Assembly (NCBI GenBank): GCA_025056115.1
Contig: JANWVM010000026.1
Coordinates: forward strand, 1-32,029
DNA from: Gloeomargarita sp. SKYG116
GTDB taxonomy: Bacteria; Cyanobacteriota; Cyanobacteriia; Gloeomargaritales; Gloeomargaritaceae
Length of the DNA stretch: 32,029 nucleotides
Reading direction: 5' to 3'
The notes beneath the pieces were generated by a model that was given only the letters and a program-made list of their open reading frames with translations, was not told the origin of the DNA and did no database searches. The translations under genes and the position numbers were made by a program. How positions within the stretch are numbered: position 1 is the stretch's first letter; the number at the start of each line of letters is the position of its first letter. This document shows positions 8,301 to 16,700 of this stretch, piece by piece.

Positions 8301-9023
8301 CTATAACTCGCCCCGCATCGCCCGTTTCATGTCTTGCACGGCTTGAGTCAATCCCACCAGTACTGCCCGGCTGATGATGCTGTGACCAATATTCAGTTCC
8401 TCCATCCCCGGGATGCAAGCCACCGGATAGACATTTTGATACGTCAATCCATGTCCGGCGTTGACTCGCAACCCCAACTCCTGGGCCAGCTTCGCTCCCA
8501 TGGTTAACCGTTGCAATTCTTGCTGGCGCTCGGCTTCGTGGCGGGCAAGGGCGTAGGGGCCAGTGTGCAACTCAATCCACTGAGCACCGGTTTGCTGGGC
8601 GGCGCGAATCTGCTCTGGCTCGGCATCAATAAACAAACTCACCGGTATCCCCTGCGCTTGCAAAGTTGCCACTGTCTGTGTCAGTTCCTTGAGGTTTCCC
8701 ACCACATCTAACCCGCCTTCGGTGGTAATTTCTTCCCGGCGTTCTGGCACCAGCGTTACATAATCCGGGCGCACCTCCAAGGCAATTGCTACCATTTCCG
8801 GTGTAGCCGCCATTTCCAGGTTTAGGTGGGTCTGTACAGTTTGCCGCAGGCAGCGGACATCTCGCTCCTGAATATGCCGCCGGTCTTCCCGCAGATGCAC
8901 GGTGATGCCATCGGCTCCTCCCAGTTCGGCCAGAACTGCTGCGGCAACCGGGTCCGGTTCGGTTGTGCGTCGCGCCTGCCGGACTGTGGCAACATGGTCT
9001 ATGTTCACACCAAGCGTTGGCAC
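8301..9023 (-). CDS. pdxJ: Pyridoxine 5'-phosphate synthase PdxJ
   Basis: Condenses 3-amino-2-oxopropyl phosphate with deoxyxylulose 5-phosphate to pyridoxine 5'-phosphate, the last ring-forming step of DXP-dependent vitamin B6 synthesis. Landmarks: [17 protein letters not shown] at the N-terminus, [17 protein letters not shown], then [30 protein letters not shown] and the C-terminal LRVNAGHGL and EELNIGHSI. Start: the GTG at 9023 gives the N-terminus usual in the family (240 residues) and has GGGAG 9 bases upstream. An ATG at 9053 would add ten residues and also has an AAGGG site, so it remains possible. The divergent permease gene begins immediately next to it. Confidence 0.95.
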   Translation of the reverse strand: MPTLGVNIDHVATVRQARRTTEPDPVAAAVLAELGGADGITVHLREDRRHIQERDVRCLRQTVQTHLNLEMAATPEMVAIALEVRPDYVTLVPERREEITTEGGLDVVGNLKELTQTVATLQAQGIPVSLFIDAEPEQIRAAQQTGAQWIELHTGPYALARHEAERQQELQRLTMGAKLAQELGLRVNAGHGLTYQNVYPVACIPGMEELNIGHSIISRAVLVGLTQAVQDMKRAMRGEL

Positions 9024-9024
9024 C

Positions 9025-9879
9025 GTGTTAGACTCCCACCCCTTCTCTGCCATTGTACCCTTCTGGCAACGCCAGTCCCCCACTCAGCGAGTATTTCTAC
9101 TTATCGGTCTGGCCTTGGTGCTCCTGTACGCGGTTGCGGCGTTGTTGGCCCCCTCGCTGCTGACGATAGGCTTACCGGACCCCCAAGAATTCCTCACGCA
9201 TACCCCCCAACAACCCCCGAGTCCGCAGCATTGGTTCGGCACTGACCGCCAGGGTTACGACGTGCTCAGCCGGGTGATTTTCGGGGCGCGGGCGGCGTGG
9301 CAGGTGGTGTTGTGGGCAACTGGATTGAGCCTGGGCATTGGGTTTCCGCTAGGCGCTGTGAGCGGGTATTGGGGCGGCAAAGTGGATAAGGTGTTGTTAT
9401 TTCTCATGGACACGCTGTACACCCTGCCGGGGTTGCTCTTGTCCTTGACTGTGGCGTTTGTGGTGGGGCGAGGGGTATTGAATGCGGCGATTGCCCTGAG
9501 TATTGCCTACATTCCCCAGTACTACCGCGTGATTCGCAACCACACCTTGAGCCTGAAAAATGAACTGTTTGTGGAAGCAGCGCGGGCGTTGGGCGCCAGT
9601 GAGTTATCCATCCTAATACGGCATTTGAGCGGACATTTAGGGCGAGATTTGCCGGTTTTGATCAGCGTCAACAGCGCCGATGCCATTTTGACCTTAGCAG
9701 GGCTAGGGTTTCTGGGGTTGGGATTACCGCCGGAAACGCCAGAATGGGGACACGAATTGGCCCAGGCGCTCGACAGTTTACCAACGGGTGTGTGGTGGAC
9801 AACGCTGTTTCCGGGTCTCGCCATGACCGGGTTGGTGGTGGGTTTATCGCTGATCAGCGAAGGGTTGGGAGAAGCCTGA
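9025..9879 (+). CDS. DppC/OppC-type ABC transporter permease
   Basis: Inner-membrane permease of the binding-protein-dependent (oligo/dipeptide or nickel) family, 284 residues from GTG 9025. A first membrane helix ([24 protein letters not shown], here given in part: [13 protein letters not shown]) is followed by the diagnostic [20 protein letters not shown]. Four to five further hydrophobic segments follow, as does the cytoplasmic EAA loop ([18 protein letters not shown]) that contacts the ATPase. Sequence upstream of 9025 in this frame is the antisense of pdxJ, so a longer protein is unlikely. The partner permease, ATPases and binding protein are absent from the window, which makes substrate prediction unsafe. 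Confidence 0.85.
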   Translation: MLDSHPFSAIVPFWQRQSPTQRVFLLIGLALVLLYAVAALLAPSLLTIGLPDPQEFLTHTPQQPPSPQHWFGTDRQGYDVLSRVIFGARAAWQVVLWATGLSLGIGFPLGAVSGYWGGKVDKVLLFLMDTLYTLPGLLLSLTVAFVVGRGVLNAAIALSIAYIPQYYRVIRNHTLSLKNELFVEAARALGASELSILIRHLSGHLGRDLPVLISVNSADAILTLAGLGFLGLGLPPETPEWGHELAQALDSLPTGVWWTTLFPGLAMTGLVVGLSLISEGLGEA

Positions 9880-9926
9880 CAGCCATTGGTCTAGGGGTTA
9901 GTATAGATAAAAAAAACACACAACAC

Positions 9927-10475
9927 ATGGAACTGGATGACCTGTACGCAGAATTAAGCCTGTTGCGGCGAACCAATGAGTTATTGCGCCAGGAAAACGA
10001 AAACTTGAAACTGGGGCGGGACAGCCTGCTAGAGCGATTACGACAACTCGAAGTCATCACCACCCCTTGTCAAAACTGCTTAGCCATGAGTGAAAGTTGG
10101 TTGTTGCAGGCGTCAGGAGTCAATTATGCACGCTTGAAGGACTTTTTAGCTCAAAAGGATTGGGAAGCTGCCGATTTAGAAACCCAACGTTTATTACTGA
10201 AAATTGCCGGTCAAAAAGCTGAAGAACGAGGATTTTTAGACGCTGCTGATATTGACCGGTTACCCTGTATTGATTTGAAGATTATTAACAAACTGTGGAG
10301 CGTCTATTCCAACGGTAAATACGGTTACATTGTTCAACAGCGCATTTGGTTACAGACCCGCAGCACAGCCAATTTATGGGGGCATCCTGATTTTGACGGG
10401 TATTACCCGATGCGGGAAGGCATTGGTTATTCACTGGCCCAGCGCCTTCTCCGATGTGCTTTGGAGAGTTTTTAG
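9927..10475 (+). CDS. GUN4-domain protein with N-terminal coiled coil
   Basis: 182 residues from ATG 9927. Residues 1-45 form a Leu/Glu/Arg-rich coiled coil (ELSLLRRTNELLRQENENLK). A CQNC pair at 48-51 follows, and the GUN4 domain occupies about 65-175: NYARLKDFLAQKDWEAAD, ETQRLLLKIAGQ, LPCIDLKIINKLWSVYSNGKYG (read in parts) and WGHPDFDGYYP. The true Gun4 binds porphyrins and activates Mg-chelatase ChlH. Cyanobacteria also have several GUN4-domain proteins with other N-termini whose role is unclear, and this one belongs with those. It lies 47 bases after the permease and 3 bases before the DUF4350 gene, whose AGGGA site overlaps its stop. Confidence 0.88.
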   Translation: MELDDLYAELSLLRRTNELLRQENENLKLGRDSLLERLRQLEVITTPCQNCLAMSESWLLQASGVNYARLKDFLAQKDWEAADLETQRLLLKIAGQKAEERGFLDAADIDRLPCIDLKIINKLWSVYSNGKYGYIVQQRIWLQTRSTANLWGHPDFDGYYPMREGIGYSLAQRLLRCALESF

Positions 10476-10478
10476 GGA

Positions 10479-11588
10479 ATGTTCAGAAACTGGCGGTGGT
10501 GGGGGCTTGGGCTGATTGCCCTGGTAGTCATCGTTGGATTAACGGTGTTTTTGGCGCCAGCAGGTAATATTCGCCAACGAGGCTCTACTTATAGTCGCGC
10601 GCCAGATGGCTACAGCGCCTGGTACGAATTCATGCAACAGCAAGGTCACCGGATTAAGCGTTGGCAAAAACCGTCAGACCGCTTAAAAAAAATGGAAACT
10701 CCCATAACCCTTGTGCGGGTGAATAGTCAGCTTTCTCCAGGATGGCTCAGCTCTAGCGATGCCGATTGGATAAGAGCCGGTCATGTGCTGATTGAATTAG
10801 GCATACAAAGACCCGTAACGGCTGCCGCATTTACAACCCTGCATCGGACGCCCTACGGCGCAGTCAAAATCCAAACCCGGCGACGCTTTGCTCAGTACCC
10901 ACCAGAGCCATACTCGTTCCTGCTACGAGACGAGCATGGGGGCATTATTCAACAGGTTTCGCTGGACAAAGGCCAATATATTCAAGTGATCACCCCCTAT
11001 CTAGCTGCCAATGCTTACCAATCAGAAGCTGGTAATTTTGCTTACTTAGAATCATTGGTCATCCAGCCTGGATTTCCCATTTATGTAGATGAATTTATCC
11101 ATGGTTACAAAGATGCTGAAACACGACAACAAAAAGGCCGGCGTGACTGGATCAGTTATTTAGCACGAACCCCCTGGCGCGTGATATTTATGCAAGCCCT
11201 AATGATTGGACTCGCTGGTCTATGGGGGTTGAATGCCCGGTTAGGGCCAGCCCAATCACTGCGCGTAACTGAACCTGATAACAGTCGCATGTATATTAAC
11301 GCGCTGGCTGCCGTACTCATGAAAGCGGGTGCGTCTGGATGGGTTGTGGAAACAATCCAGAAAGCTGAGCAACAGCATCTCCAAAGACAATTGGGTTTGG
11401 GCGATGAATTGTTAGACATCACGGATTTGGCAGCTATCTGGGAGCAAAGAACAGGTCGTTCGGCTGAGCAATTGACCCGTATCTTTACTGCGCAACCCCG
11501 GCGTTGGCGTGACCAAGCGTTGGTGGCTTGGTTGACCCAGTTACAGGAACTTCGCACTGTCCTAGAACGACCAGAACATCGTGTTTAG
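10479..11588 (+). CDS. DUF4350-domain membrane protein
   Basis: 369 residues. An N-terminal membrane helix (about residues 8-26, LGLIALVVIVGLTVFLAP) is followed by an extracytoplasmic part with the DUF4350 signature: STYSRAPDGYSAWYEFMQQQ, then LVRVNSQLSPGWLSSSD. A second membrane helix lies around 228-247 (VIFMQALMIGLAGLWGLNAR). The C-terminal cytoplasmic part carries RLGPAQSLRVTEPDNSRMYI. DUF4350 proteins often sit with MoxR ATPases and DUF58 proteins, but here the only close neighbour is the GUN4 gene. No enzymatic residues are recognisable. It is translated directly after GUN4 (3-base gap), so the two are probably an operon. Confidence 0.8.
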   Translation: MFRNWRWWGLGLIALVVIVGLTVFLAPAGNIRQRGSTYSRAPDGYSAWYEFMQQQGHRIKRWQKPSDRLKKMETPITLVRVNSQLSPGWLSSSDADWIRAGHVLIELGIQRPVTAAAFTTLHRTPYGAVKIQTRRRFAQYPPEPYSFLLRDEHGGIIQQVSLDKGQYIQVITPYLAANAYQSEAGNFAYLESLVIQPGFPIYVDEFIHGYKDAETRQQKGRRDWISYLARTPWRVIFMQALMIGLAGLWGLNARLGPAQSLRVTEPDNSRMYINALAAVLMKAGASGWVVETIQKAEQQHLQRQLGLGDELLDITDLAAIWEQRTGRSAEQLTRIFTAQPRRWRDQALVAWLTQLQELRTVLERPEHRV

Positions 11589-11945
11589 TTAACTCCCCTG
11601 AAGTTAGTCCCACCTCGGGTTACGGATTGTCGTCTTGCACCGGTTTAGACTATTTCAGCTTGCCTAGCGACGCATCGCCAAGTCATCTGTGCTGGTCATC
11701 CCCTAGGACGCAGAGTAAAGGGTTTTCCGCCATCTTTCCGATAAATTAGAATGGACATGTACTAAGGTCCCTTTATCAATTGCCAATTAGCAGTCGCAGG
11801 GGGCGCTCCCTGTCTCTATTCTTCACAAACCCACATAAGTACATAAGACGAACAAGCAATGCTGCAAGTTTCTTGCACGTTGCAGGGAACCCAAGCCGAT
11901 CCTGTCCTGTCTGCTTTATCAGTTCGTGTGAGTTATGAAACAGCC
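11589..11945. other. Intergenic region / probable leader of the SLH gene (357 bp)
   Basis: No gene is recognised. A possible -10 (TAGAAT, 11747-11752) lies about 195 bases before the SLH start with only a poor -35. Two small inverted repeats follow: CAGGG/CCCTG at 11797-11812 and GCAAG/CTTGC at 11864-11876. An in-frame ATG at 11859 would extend the SLH protein, but that extension would mask the signal peptide, so I read this as a long untranslated leader. Confidence 0.5.
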
Positions 11946-13280
11946 ATGAACACTCTACGTATCCTGCGTCTTTGCGGCGCAAGCGGCTTGACTTTGCTTT
12001 TAGCAACACCCAGTTTTGCTTTCAGCGATACCCGTAGTTTTTGGGCAGAAAGCTGCATTCAGCAATTGGCCAATCGAGGCATTATCAGTGGGTATGCCGA
12101 CGGCTCCTTTCGTCCCAATAACCCTGTTACCCGTGCGGAATTCGCCACCATGGTCAACCGGGCCTTCCTGACGGGTTCTGGCCGGGCAGGGATTGGTTTC
12201 CGGGATGTACCACCGGGTTTCTGGGCCTATGATGCGATCAACCAGGCGGCTAGCGCGGGATTCATGTCTGGCTATCCTGACGGCACCTTTCGACCCGAGC
12301 GAAACATCTCACGGGTGGAGATGCTGGTAGCCCTCAGCAGTGGGTTGAACCTCAGCCCGACGGACGTTCCAGACGTGACCCTGAACCGCTTGTATCGGGA
12401 TGCCAATGCCATTCCTAATTACGCCCGCCCAGGCGTCGCCGCTGCGAGTGAACGGCAGTTGGTGGTGAATTACCCCGACGTCACGCTTTTGCGCCCGAAC
12501 CAATTGGCGACACGGGCGGATGTGGCAGCTAGCCTGTGCCAGAGCTTGCAAATAGCAGGCATTCCTAGTCAGTACATTGCCAACGCCGCTCCCACAACTC
12601 TGGCGCAATCCACAGTTGCTACTCTGCCCCAGGGAACCCTAATCGTCGCTCGCCTCGGGAATCAGCGGGTGATTGTTGCTCCCCAAGATACCCTGCCCCT
12701 CACGCTGACCGTCGCTCAAGATGTGCGAGATAGTCGCGGTCGAGTGGTGTTGCCTGCAGGGAGCACAATTACGGGTCGGCTCCAACCGGCTGGTCAAGGC
12801 TCCCAGTTTGTAGCCCAGCAGGTCAATGTACGCGGCCAAACTATTCCCCTCGATGCCACATCAGCGCCGGTGCGGCGGACGCGAGAAGTGAGCGAGCGGA
12901 GTTTGCGGCCCATCCTTCCCGGCGCACTCGTAGGTACGGCGGCGGCGGCCTTAATTGCTGGTGTTTCTGGCGACCGGCGAATTGAAGCAGGCGAAGTGCT
13001 GGCTGGCACGGTCGCTGGGGCGGCTGCTGGCTTGAACTGGGGCCGGGAACCTGGCAAAGCCTTGCGCGATTTTGGGATTGGTGCCGGTCTGGGTGCAGCG
13101 ATTGGGGGTCTGTCCGGTGACCGGCGCGTAACGGCAACGGAAGTCCTGGGCGGAGCCGTCCTGGGTTCTGTGGTCGGCGGCGCGGCAGACCGGCGGCAGA
13201 TCAGGGAAGTGATCGTGCTGGAACCAAACAGTGATTTGGTCCTGACTGTGAACCAACCGGTCAACTTGCCGTTGCAGTAA
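11946..13280 (+). CDS. Secreted SLH-domain protein with C-terminal glycine-zipper repeats
   Basis: 444 residues from ATG 11946. A signal peptide (MNTLRILRLCGASGLTLLLA, cleavage near PSFAFS) is followed by two clear S-layer homology repeats (SFWAESCIQQLANRGIISGY..; GFWAYDAINQAASAGFMSGY..) and a third degenerate one ending near residue 220. The middle (about 235-310) is a beta-rich part (GTLIVARLGNQRVIVAPQDT). The C-terminal third contains two related glycine-zipper units, each with G-rich hydrophobic runs around a SGDRR motif (SGDRRIEAGEVLAG and SGDRRVTATEVLGG). SLH repeats suggest attachment to peptidoglycan-linked polymer; the zippers suggest membrane or self-association. Role unknown. Its 3' end overlaps the methyltransferase gene by 20 bases. 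Confidence 0.88.
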   Translation: MNTLRILRLCGASGLTLLLATPSFAFSDTRSFWAESCIQQLANRGIISGYADGSFRPNNPVTRAEFATMVNRAFLTGSGRAGIGFRDVPPGFWAYDAINQAASAGFMSGYPDGTFRPERNISRVEMLVALSSGLNLSPTDVPDVTLNRLYRDANAIPNYARPGVAAASERQLVVNYPDVTLLRPNQLATRADVAASLCQSLQIAGIPSQYIANAAPTTLAQSTVATLPQGTLIVARLGNQRVIVAPQDTLPLTLTVAQDVRDSRGRVVLPAGSTITGRLQPAGQGSQFVAQQVNVRGQTIPLDATSAPVRRTREVSERSLRPILPGALVGTAAAALIAGVSGDRRIEAGEVLAGTVAGAAAGLNWGREPGKALRDFGIGAGLGAAIGGLSGDRRVTATEVLGGAVLGSVVGGAADRRQIREVIVLEPNSDLVLTVNQPVNLPLQ

Positions 13281-14091
13281 CCGGATGTGGCTCATTCCCT
13301 GGGGTCAACGACTCTGGGGAATGGGTCAATATCAACGTGCGTGAAGGCATGACCCTCCATAAGTTGCTGCCATCACCGTAACAGGGTGGGCCAGAGCGAC
13401 GAAATTCTCTGTTTAGCGTTTTTTCTAGGTCTAACCAAACTTCCATAAAACGGTCTTTTTGGGCATCTGGCAATGTTTTGATCAAACTTTTCAGGCATTC
13501 CAGATTGCTGTAGAAACTAGTTTGAATATGCCAACCCAATTCCGACAACAGTTGGTCAATCTCGGCTTGGATAATCCGCTGTTGAAAAGGAGCCACGTAA
13601 CCACATCGAGCCAGGAGTGGGGCCAACCAATTATGCAACGCTACTTTGAACGCTGGTAACCAGGTCGAGGGTTGATGTAAATCAAGCAGTGGTCGAAAAT
13701 GCCCGTCGTCATAGTTCAGGTAAAAAATACCGTGGCTAGCTAACTGCTTTTTGGCCATCAACAGATATTGGCGGCGGTCATAAACATGCTCCAGCACGCT
13801 AAAACTCACAATAAAGTCTGCATTGAGCTGTATTTGTTCTAACTCGCACCAACCGATAATTTTCGCCGGCAAGCCAACTAGTTGTTGTTGGGCTTGTTGT
13901 CGCCGCCGCTGATTCGGTTCAAATCCCCACCACTGGATTTGCGGATAGTCCCGGAGAATTTGCGGCCAATATCCCCCATCTCCACAACCATAATCAAACA
14001 CCACACAGGGAGTATCTGCTGGCAAGCGCCCCAGGAGGTCTTGTATCACCCAAGATTTGGCGGCATTCCCCCACCAGTAAGCCCCAGGCAT
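13261..14091 (-). CDS. Class I SAM-dependent methyltransferase
   Basis: 276 residues. Motif I is VVFDYGCGDGGYWPQIL (about residues 30-46), followed by WGFEPNQRRRQQA at the second strand. The post-motif FIVSFSVLEHVYDRRQYLLMAKKQL at about 92-116 (here cited around SFSVLEHVYD) fits the methyltransferase 11/12 type. The substrate is unknown. The N-terminal WWGNAAKSWVIQDLL resembles enzymes acting on polysaccharide or lipid-linked sugars, but that is only an impression. It is divergent from rsfS (90-base gap) and convergent with the SLH gene. No Shine-Dalgarno precedes the ATG at 14091. Confidence 0.82.
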   Translation of the reverse strand: MPGAYWWGNAAKSWVIQDLLGRLPADTPCVVFDYGCGDGGYWPQILRDYPQIQWWGFEPNQRRRQQAQQQLVGLPAKIIGWCELEQIQLNADFIVSFSVLEHVYDRRQYLLMAKKQLASHGIFYLNYDDGHFRPLLDLHQPSTWLPAFKVALHNWLAPLLARCGYVAPFQQRIIQAEIDQLLSELGWHIQTSFYSNLECLKSLIKTLPDAQKDRFMEVWLDLEKTLNREFRRSGPPCYGDGSNLWRVMPSRTLILTHSPESLTPGNEPHPVTATAS

Positions 14092-14181
14092 AAGGCAAAA
14101 AATGCTTAAGTTCGTCCTTTACAGTACCACAGTCTCTATCCCCCTCGGTTACGATAGAAACAGTCGTGTACCCTCTACGGG

Positions 14182-14556
14182 ATGACTCACAGCCCATATC
14201 TAGACCCTGCCACCCAACTGGCCTTAACAATTGCCCGGGCGGCAGATGAACGCAAAGGCCAAGACATTCTACTCCTGCGAGTTGCTGAGATTTCCTACCT
14301 AGCTGATTACTTTGTTCTGGTCACGGGTTTATCGCCAACCCAGGTGCGAGCCATCGCGCGGGGCATTGAAGAGCGGGTGGCAGAACAGTGGCATCAACGC
14401 CCCCGGCACCAGGAAGGCTCGCCGGAAGGAGGCTGGGTGTTGCAAGACTACGGTGATGTCATCGTGCATATTTTCTTGCCCCGTGAGCGAGCCTTTTATG
14501 ACCTAGAGCGGTTCTGGGCCCATGCCGAACGGTTGGCATTTGCACCCGTCAGTTAG
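14182..14556 (+). CDS. rsfS: Ribosome silencing factor RsfS
   Basis: 124 residues of the RsfS/Iojap family, which binds ribosomal protein L14 (uL14) and blocks 30S-50S joining under starvation; the chloroplast relative is Iojap. The family core is visible: AADERKGQDILLLRV, ISYLADYFVLVTGLSPTQVRA (cited around SYLADYFVLVTG), GWVLQDYGDVIVHIF and FYDLERFW near the C-terminus. A short loop containing RPRHQEGSPEGG replaces the usual turn before the conserved Trp. A TACGAT hexamer about 25 bases before the ATG could be a -10. It is followed after 12 bases by tRNA-Ser. Confidence 0.95.
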   Translation: MTHSPYLDPATQLALTIARAADERKGQDILLLRVAEISYLADYFVLVTGLSPTQVRAIARGIEERVAEQWHQRPRHQEGSPEGGWVLQDYGDVIVHIFLPRERAFYDLERFWAHAERLAFAPVS

Positions 14557-14568
14557 AATAAAGCCCAA

Positions 14569-14653
14569 GGAGAGGTGGCAGAGTGGTTGATTGCACTCGA
14601 CTTGAAATCGAGCGAGACGCAAGTCTCCGCGGGTTCGAATCCCGCCCTCTCCG
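14569..14653 (+). tRNA. tRNA-Ser (anticodon UGA)
   Basis: 85-nucleotide class II tRNA. The acceptor arms are GGAGAGG (14569-14575) and CCTCTCC (14646-14652) with discriminator G at 14653. The anticodon stem CTCGA/TCGAG flanks loop CTTGAAA with anticodon TGA at 14603-14605. The long variable arm is GAGAC-GCAA-GTCTC, as serine tRNAs require, and the T arm reads CGGGTTCGAATCCCG. The 3' CCA is not encoded. It reads UCA codons and, with modification, other UCN codons. It ends 5 bases before the convergent pstA stop. Confidence 0.97.
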
Positions 14654-14658
14654 TCTGT

Positions 14659-15639
14659 TTAGCGACGCTGCTGGAATCGCGCCCGCAACACAATGGCGAC
14701 GCTGTTCATGATCACCAGCAACCCCAGCAGCGCAATAATCCCGGCGGCAGCCACCTTGTGAAACTCTTGCTGAGGCCGGCTGGCCCAGTTAAAGATTTGA
14801 ATGGGCAAGGCGGTAAAGGGCGTTTGCAGCGCCTCGATAAATGAACCCAATCCCAATGACACCTTTTCAATAATCACTTGCCCCTGCTCGTTCACCGCCG
14901 TTGTCACTGGCCACGGGGGTAAAAAGGCAATAAAGGTCAAAGCTCCCAGCGTGATCAACGGCGCTGTTTCCCCAATCGCCCGCGCCAACGCCAGAATGGT
15001 CCCAGTCAAAATCCCCGGAAACGCCATCGGCAATACGTGATACCAGATCGTTTGCCACATCGTCGCGCCCACGCCATAGGCAGCCTCCCGAATCTCCCGT
15101 GGCACGGCCCGGATAGCTTCTCGCGTTGAAATAATAACGACCGGCAACACCAGCGTCGCCAGCGTTAACGCCCCCGATAGTAACGTCCGCCCCTTAGTAA
15201 TCGGCTCGAATAACCGCACGTACAATTCCAACCCCAGCAACCCGTAGATGATGGAAGGCACACCTGCCAGGTTGGAGGTGTTAATTTCCAGCATCCGGTT
15301 GTACCAGATATCCCGGTCGGCGTACTCCTCCATGTAAATCGCCGCGCCAATTCCCAACGGAAACGCAAAGATGGGGATTAAAAACATCAACCAAATCGAA
15401 CCCACCAGCGCTGACAGGATACCAGCTTCTGCCGGGTCCCGCGAGGGAAACGTGGTCAGAAACTTCCAGTTCAAATAGGGCAATCCCTGACTAAACACGT
15501 CATAGAGTAACAAGCCCAGGAAGAATAACCCAAAAATCGTGGCCAGGAAGGCAATGACAGCAAAAACGTTTGTCCAGGCCTTACGCGCCTCATAATTAGA
15601 CCGGAAATTGCCTTCTAGCTGGGGTAGGGTAACAGTCAT
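14659..15639 (-). CDS. pstA: Phosphate ABC transporter permease PstA
   Basis: One of the two inner-membrane permeases of the high-affinity PstSCAB phosphate importer. Start at ATG 15639 (326 residues), with GAGG seven bases upstream; a GTG two codons earlier has its site too close. Six membrane segments are visible, the first around residues 22-50 ([20 protein letters not shown]). PstA-typical stretches include [32 protein letters not shown] (in part [12 protein letters not shown]), the EAA loop [20 protein letters not shown] and [14 protein letters not shown]. It is the last gene of the pst operon here: pstB does not follow; instead a convergent tRNA begins 5 bases past the stop. Confidence 0.97.
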   Translation of the reverse strand: MTVTLPQLEGNFRSNYEARKAWTNVFAVIAFLATIFGLFFLGLLLYDVFSQGLPYLNWKFLTTFPSRDPAEAGILSALVGSIWLMFLIPIFAFPLGIGAAIYMEEYADRDIWYNRMLEINTSNLAGVPSIIYGLLGLELYVRLFEPITKGRTLLSGALTLATLVLPVVIISTREAIRAVPREIREAAYGVGATMWQTIWYHVLPMAFPGILTGTILALARAIGETAPLITLGALTFIAFLPPWPVTTAVNEQGQVIIEKVSLGLGSFIEALQTPFTALPIQIFNWASRPQQEFHKVAAAGIIALLGLLVIMNSVAIVLRARFQQRR

Positions 15640-15654
15640 CGCCACACCTCAACA

Positions 15655-16605
15655 TTAGTAAACGATGCGATACTTGCGTACAAACCAGTCCGCCAGAATA
15701 TTGAGCACCAGCGTCATCAAAAACAGGATGAAGCCGGCGAAAAAGATACTGTAAAACGACAGGGTTCCCGTCGGCGTATCCCCTAAACTTACCTGCACAA
15801 TAAATGCTGTGATTGTCATCACCGACTGCAACGGATTGAGATTGAGCGCTGGATTTTGTCCTGCTGCCAACGCCACAATCATCGTTTCTCCCACTGCCCG
15901 CGATACCGCCAGAATAAACGCCGAAACAATCCCCGATAAGGCTGACGGAATGACCACGCTAAAAATGGTTTCAAACTTGGTCGCCCCCAAACTGTAGGCT
16001 CCCTCACGTAGCAAATTCGGCACAGCATAGAGAGCGTCTTCGCTCAGGGACGCTACCAGAGGAATGATCATGATGCCCATTACAAACCCAGCGCTCGTGG
16101 CGTTCAACCCGGCTACCACCTCCTCCCCATTGGGAATAATCTTTTGCAAAGCCGGCCCAATCACCAACAGCGCGAAAAAGCCATATACTACCGTCGGCAC
16201 ACCCGCCAGAATCTCTAACATCGGCTTCAACACAGCCCGTAGCCCTGGCGGCGCATATTCACTTAAAAAGATGGCACTCAATAACCCCACCGGCAATGCC
16301 ACAATCATCGCAATCACTGATGTAATAACCGTGCCCATGATGATGGCGATAATGCCGAATCGGGGTGGTTCAAATAAGGGTGTCCAGTCGGTTTCAGTAA
16401 ACAGCTGCGTCCACGAATGCCCCTCTAACGCCAACTTCCGAAAGAACAAAATGCTTTCCAAGAAAAGAATCAGGGTGATGCCTACCGTCACCACAATCGA
16501 AAACGAAGCAAACGCCCAAGTCACCCCTCGCATGATGCGATTGACCCAGCGACTCCGAGCATGCTGTTGTTCGTAGCCAACAAACCCCTGATCGGCAAGC
16601 GTCAT
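15655..16605 (-). CDS. pstC: Phosphate ABC transporter permease PstC
   Basis: Partner of PstA in the phosphate importer. Starts at ATG 16605 (316 residues), with GGAG eight bases upstream; a GTG three codons earlier would overlap that site. Six hydrophobic segments are visible. Typical PstC stretches are PLFEPPRFGIIAIIMGTV, LPVGLLSAIFLSEYAP, LEILAGVPTVVYGFFAL, the EAA loop REGAYSLGATKFETIFSVV and SRAVGETMIVALAAG. It is separated from pstA by 15 bases and from the upstream pstS by 95 bases that can form a stem-loop. Confidence 0.97.
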   Translation of the reverse strand: MTLADQGFVGYEQQHARSRWVNRIMRGVTWAFASFSIVVTVGITLILFLESILFFRKLALEGHSWTQLFTETDWTPLFEPPRFGIIAIIMGTVITSVIAMIVALPVGLLSAIFLSEYAPPGLRAVLKPMLEILAGVPTVVYGFFALLVIGPALQKIIPNGEEVVAGLNATSAGFVMGIMIIPLVASLSEDALYAVPNLLREGAYSLGATKFETIFSVVIPSALSGIVSAFILAVSRAVGETMIVALAAGQNPALNLNPLQSVMTITAFIVQVSLGDTPTGTLSFYSIFFAGFILFLMTLVLNILADWFVRKYRIVY

Positions 16606-16650
16606 AGATGTCACTCCAGTTGGGTTGAGGGAGTTAGTTACGAGGATACT

Positions 16651-16689
16651 GGAGGAGGGACATTGTGTGTCCAGTCATGCCCCCCCTCC
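16651..16689 (-). promoter_or_regulatory. Stem-loop between pstS and pstC
   Basis: An inner perfect stem GGACA/TGTCC (16658-16662 with 16668-16672, 5-base loop) lies within an outer pairing of GGAGG (16651-16655) with CCTCC (16685-16689). There is no T-run, so it is not a classical terminator. Stem-loops after binding-protein genes commonly stabilise their mRNA 3' end and lower downstream permease expression; that role here is inferred. Confidence 0.45.
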
Positions 16690-16700
16690 CTTGGCTAGAA

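Noticed and set aside
8902-9024. N-terminal extension of the permease to an ATG at 8902
   Set aside because: The added residues are the antisense of conserved pdxJ sequence and look non-coding; the permease family N-terminus is satisfied from 9025.
11859-11945. Upstream ATG giving the SLH protein 29 more residues
   Set aside because: The signal peptide begins cleanly at 11946, and an N-terminal extension would bury it.
12794-13295. Several long minus-strand frames opposite the SLH gene's C-terminal part
   Set aside because: They are Arg/Pro-rich shadows of the GC-rich glycine-zipper coding region on the plus strand.
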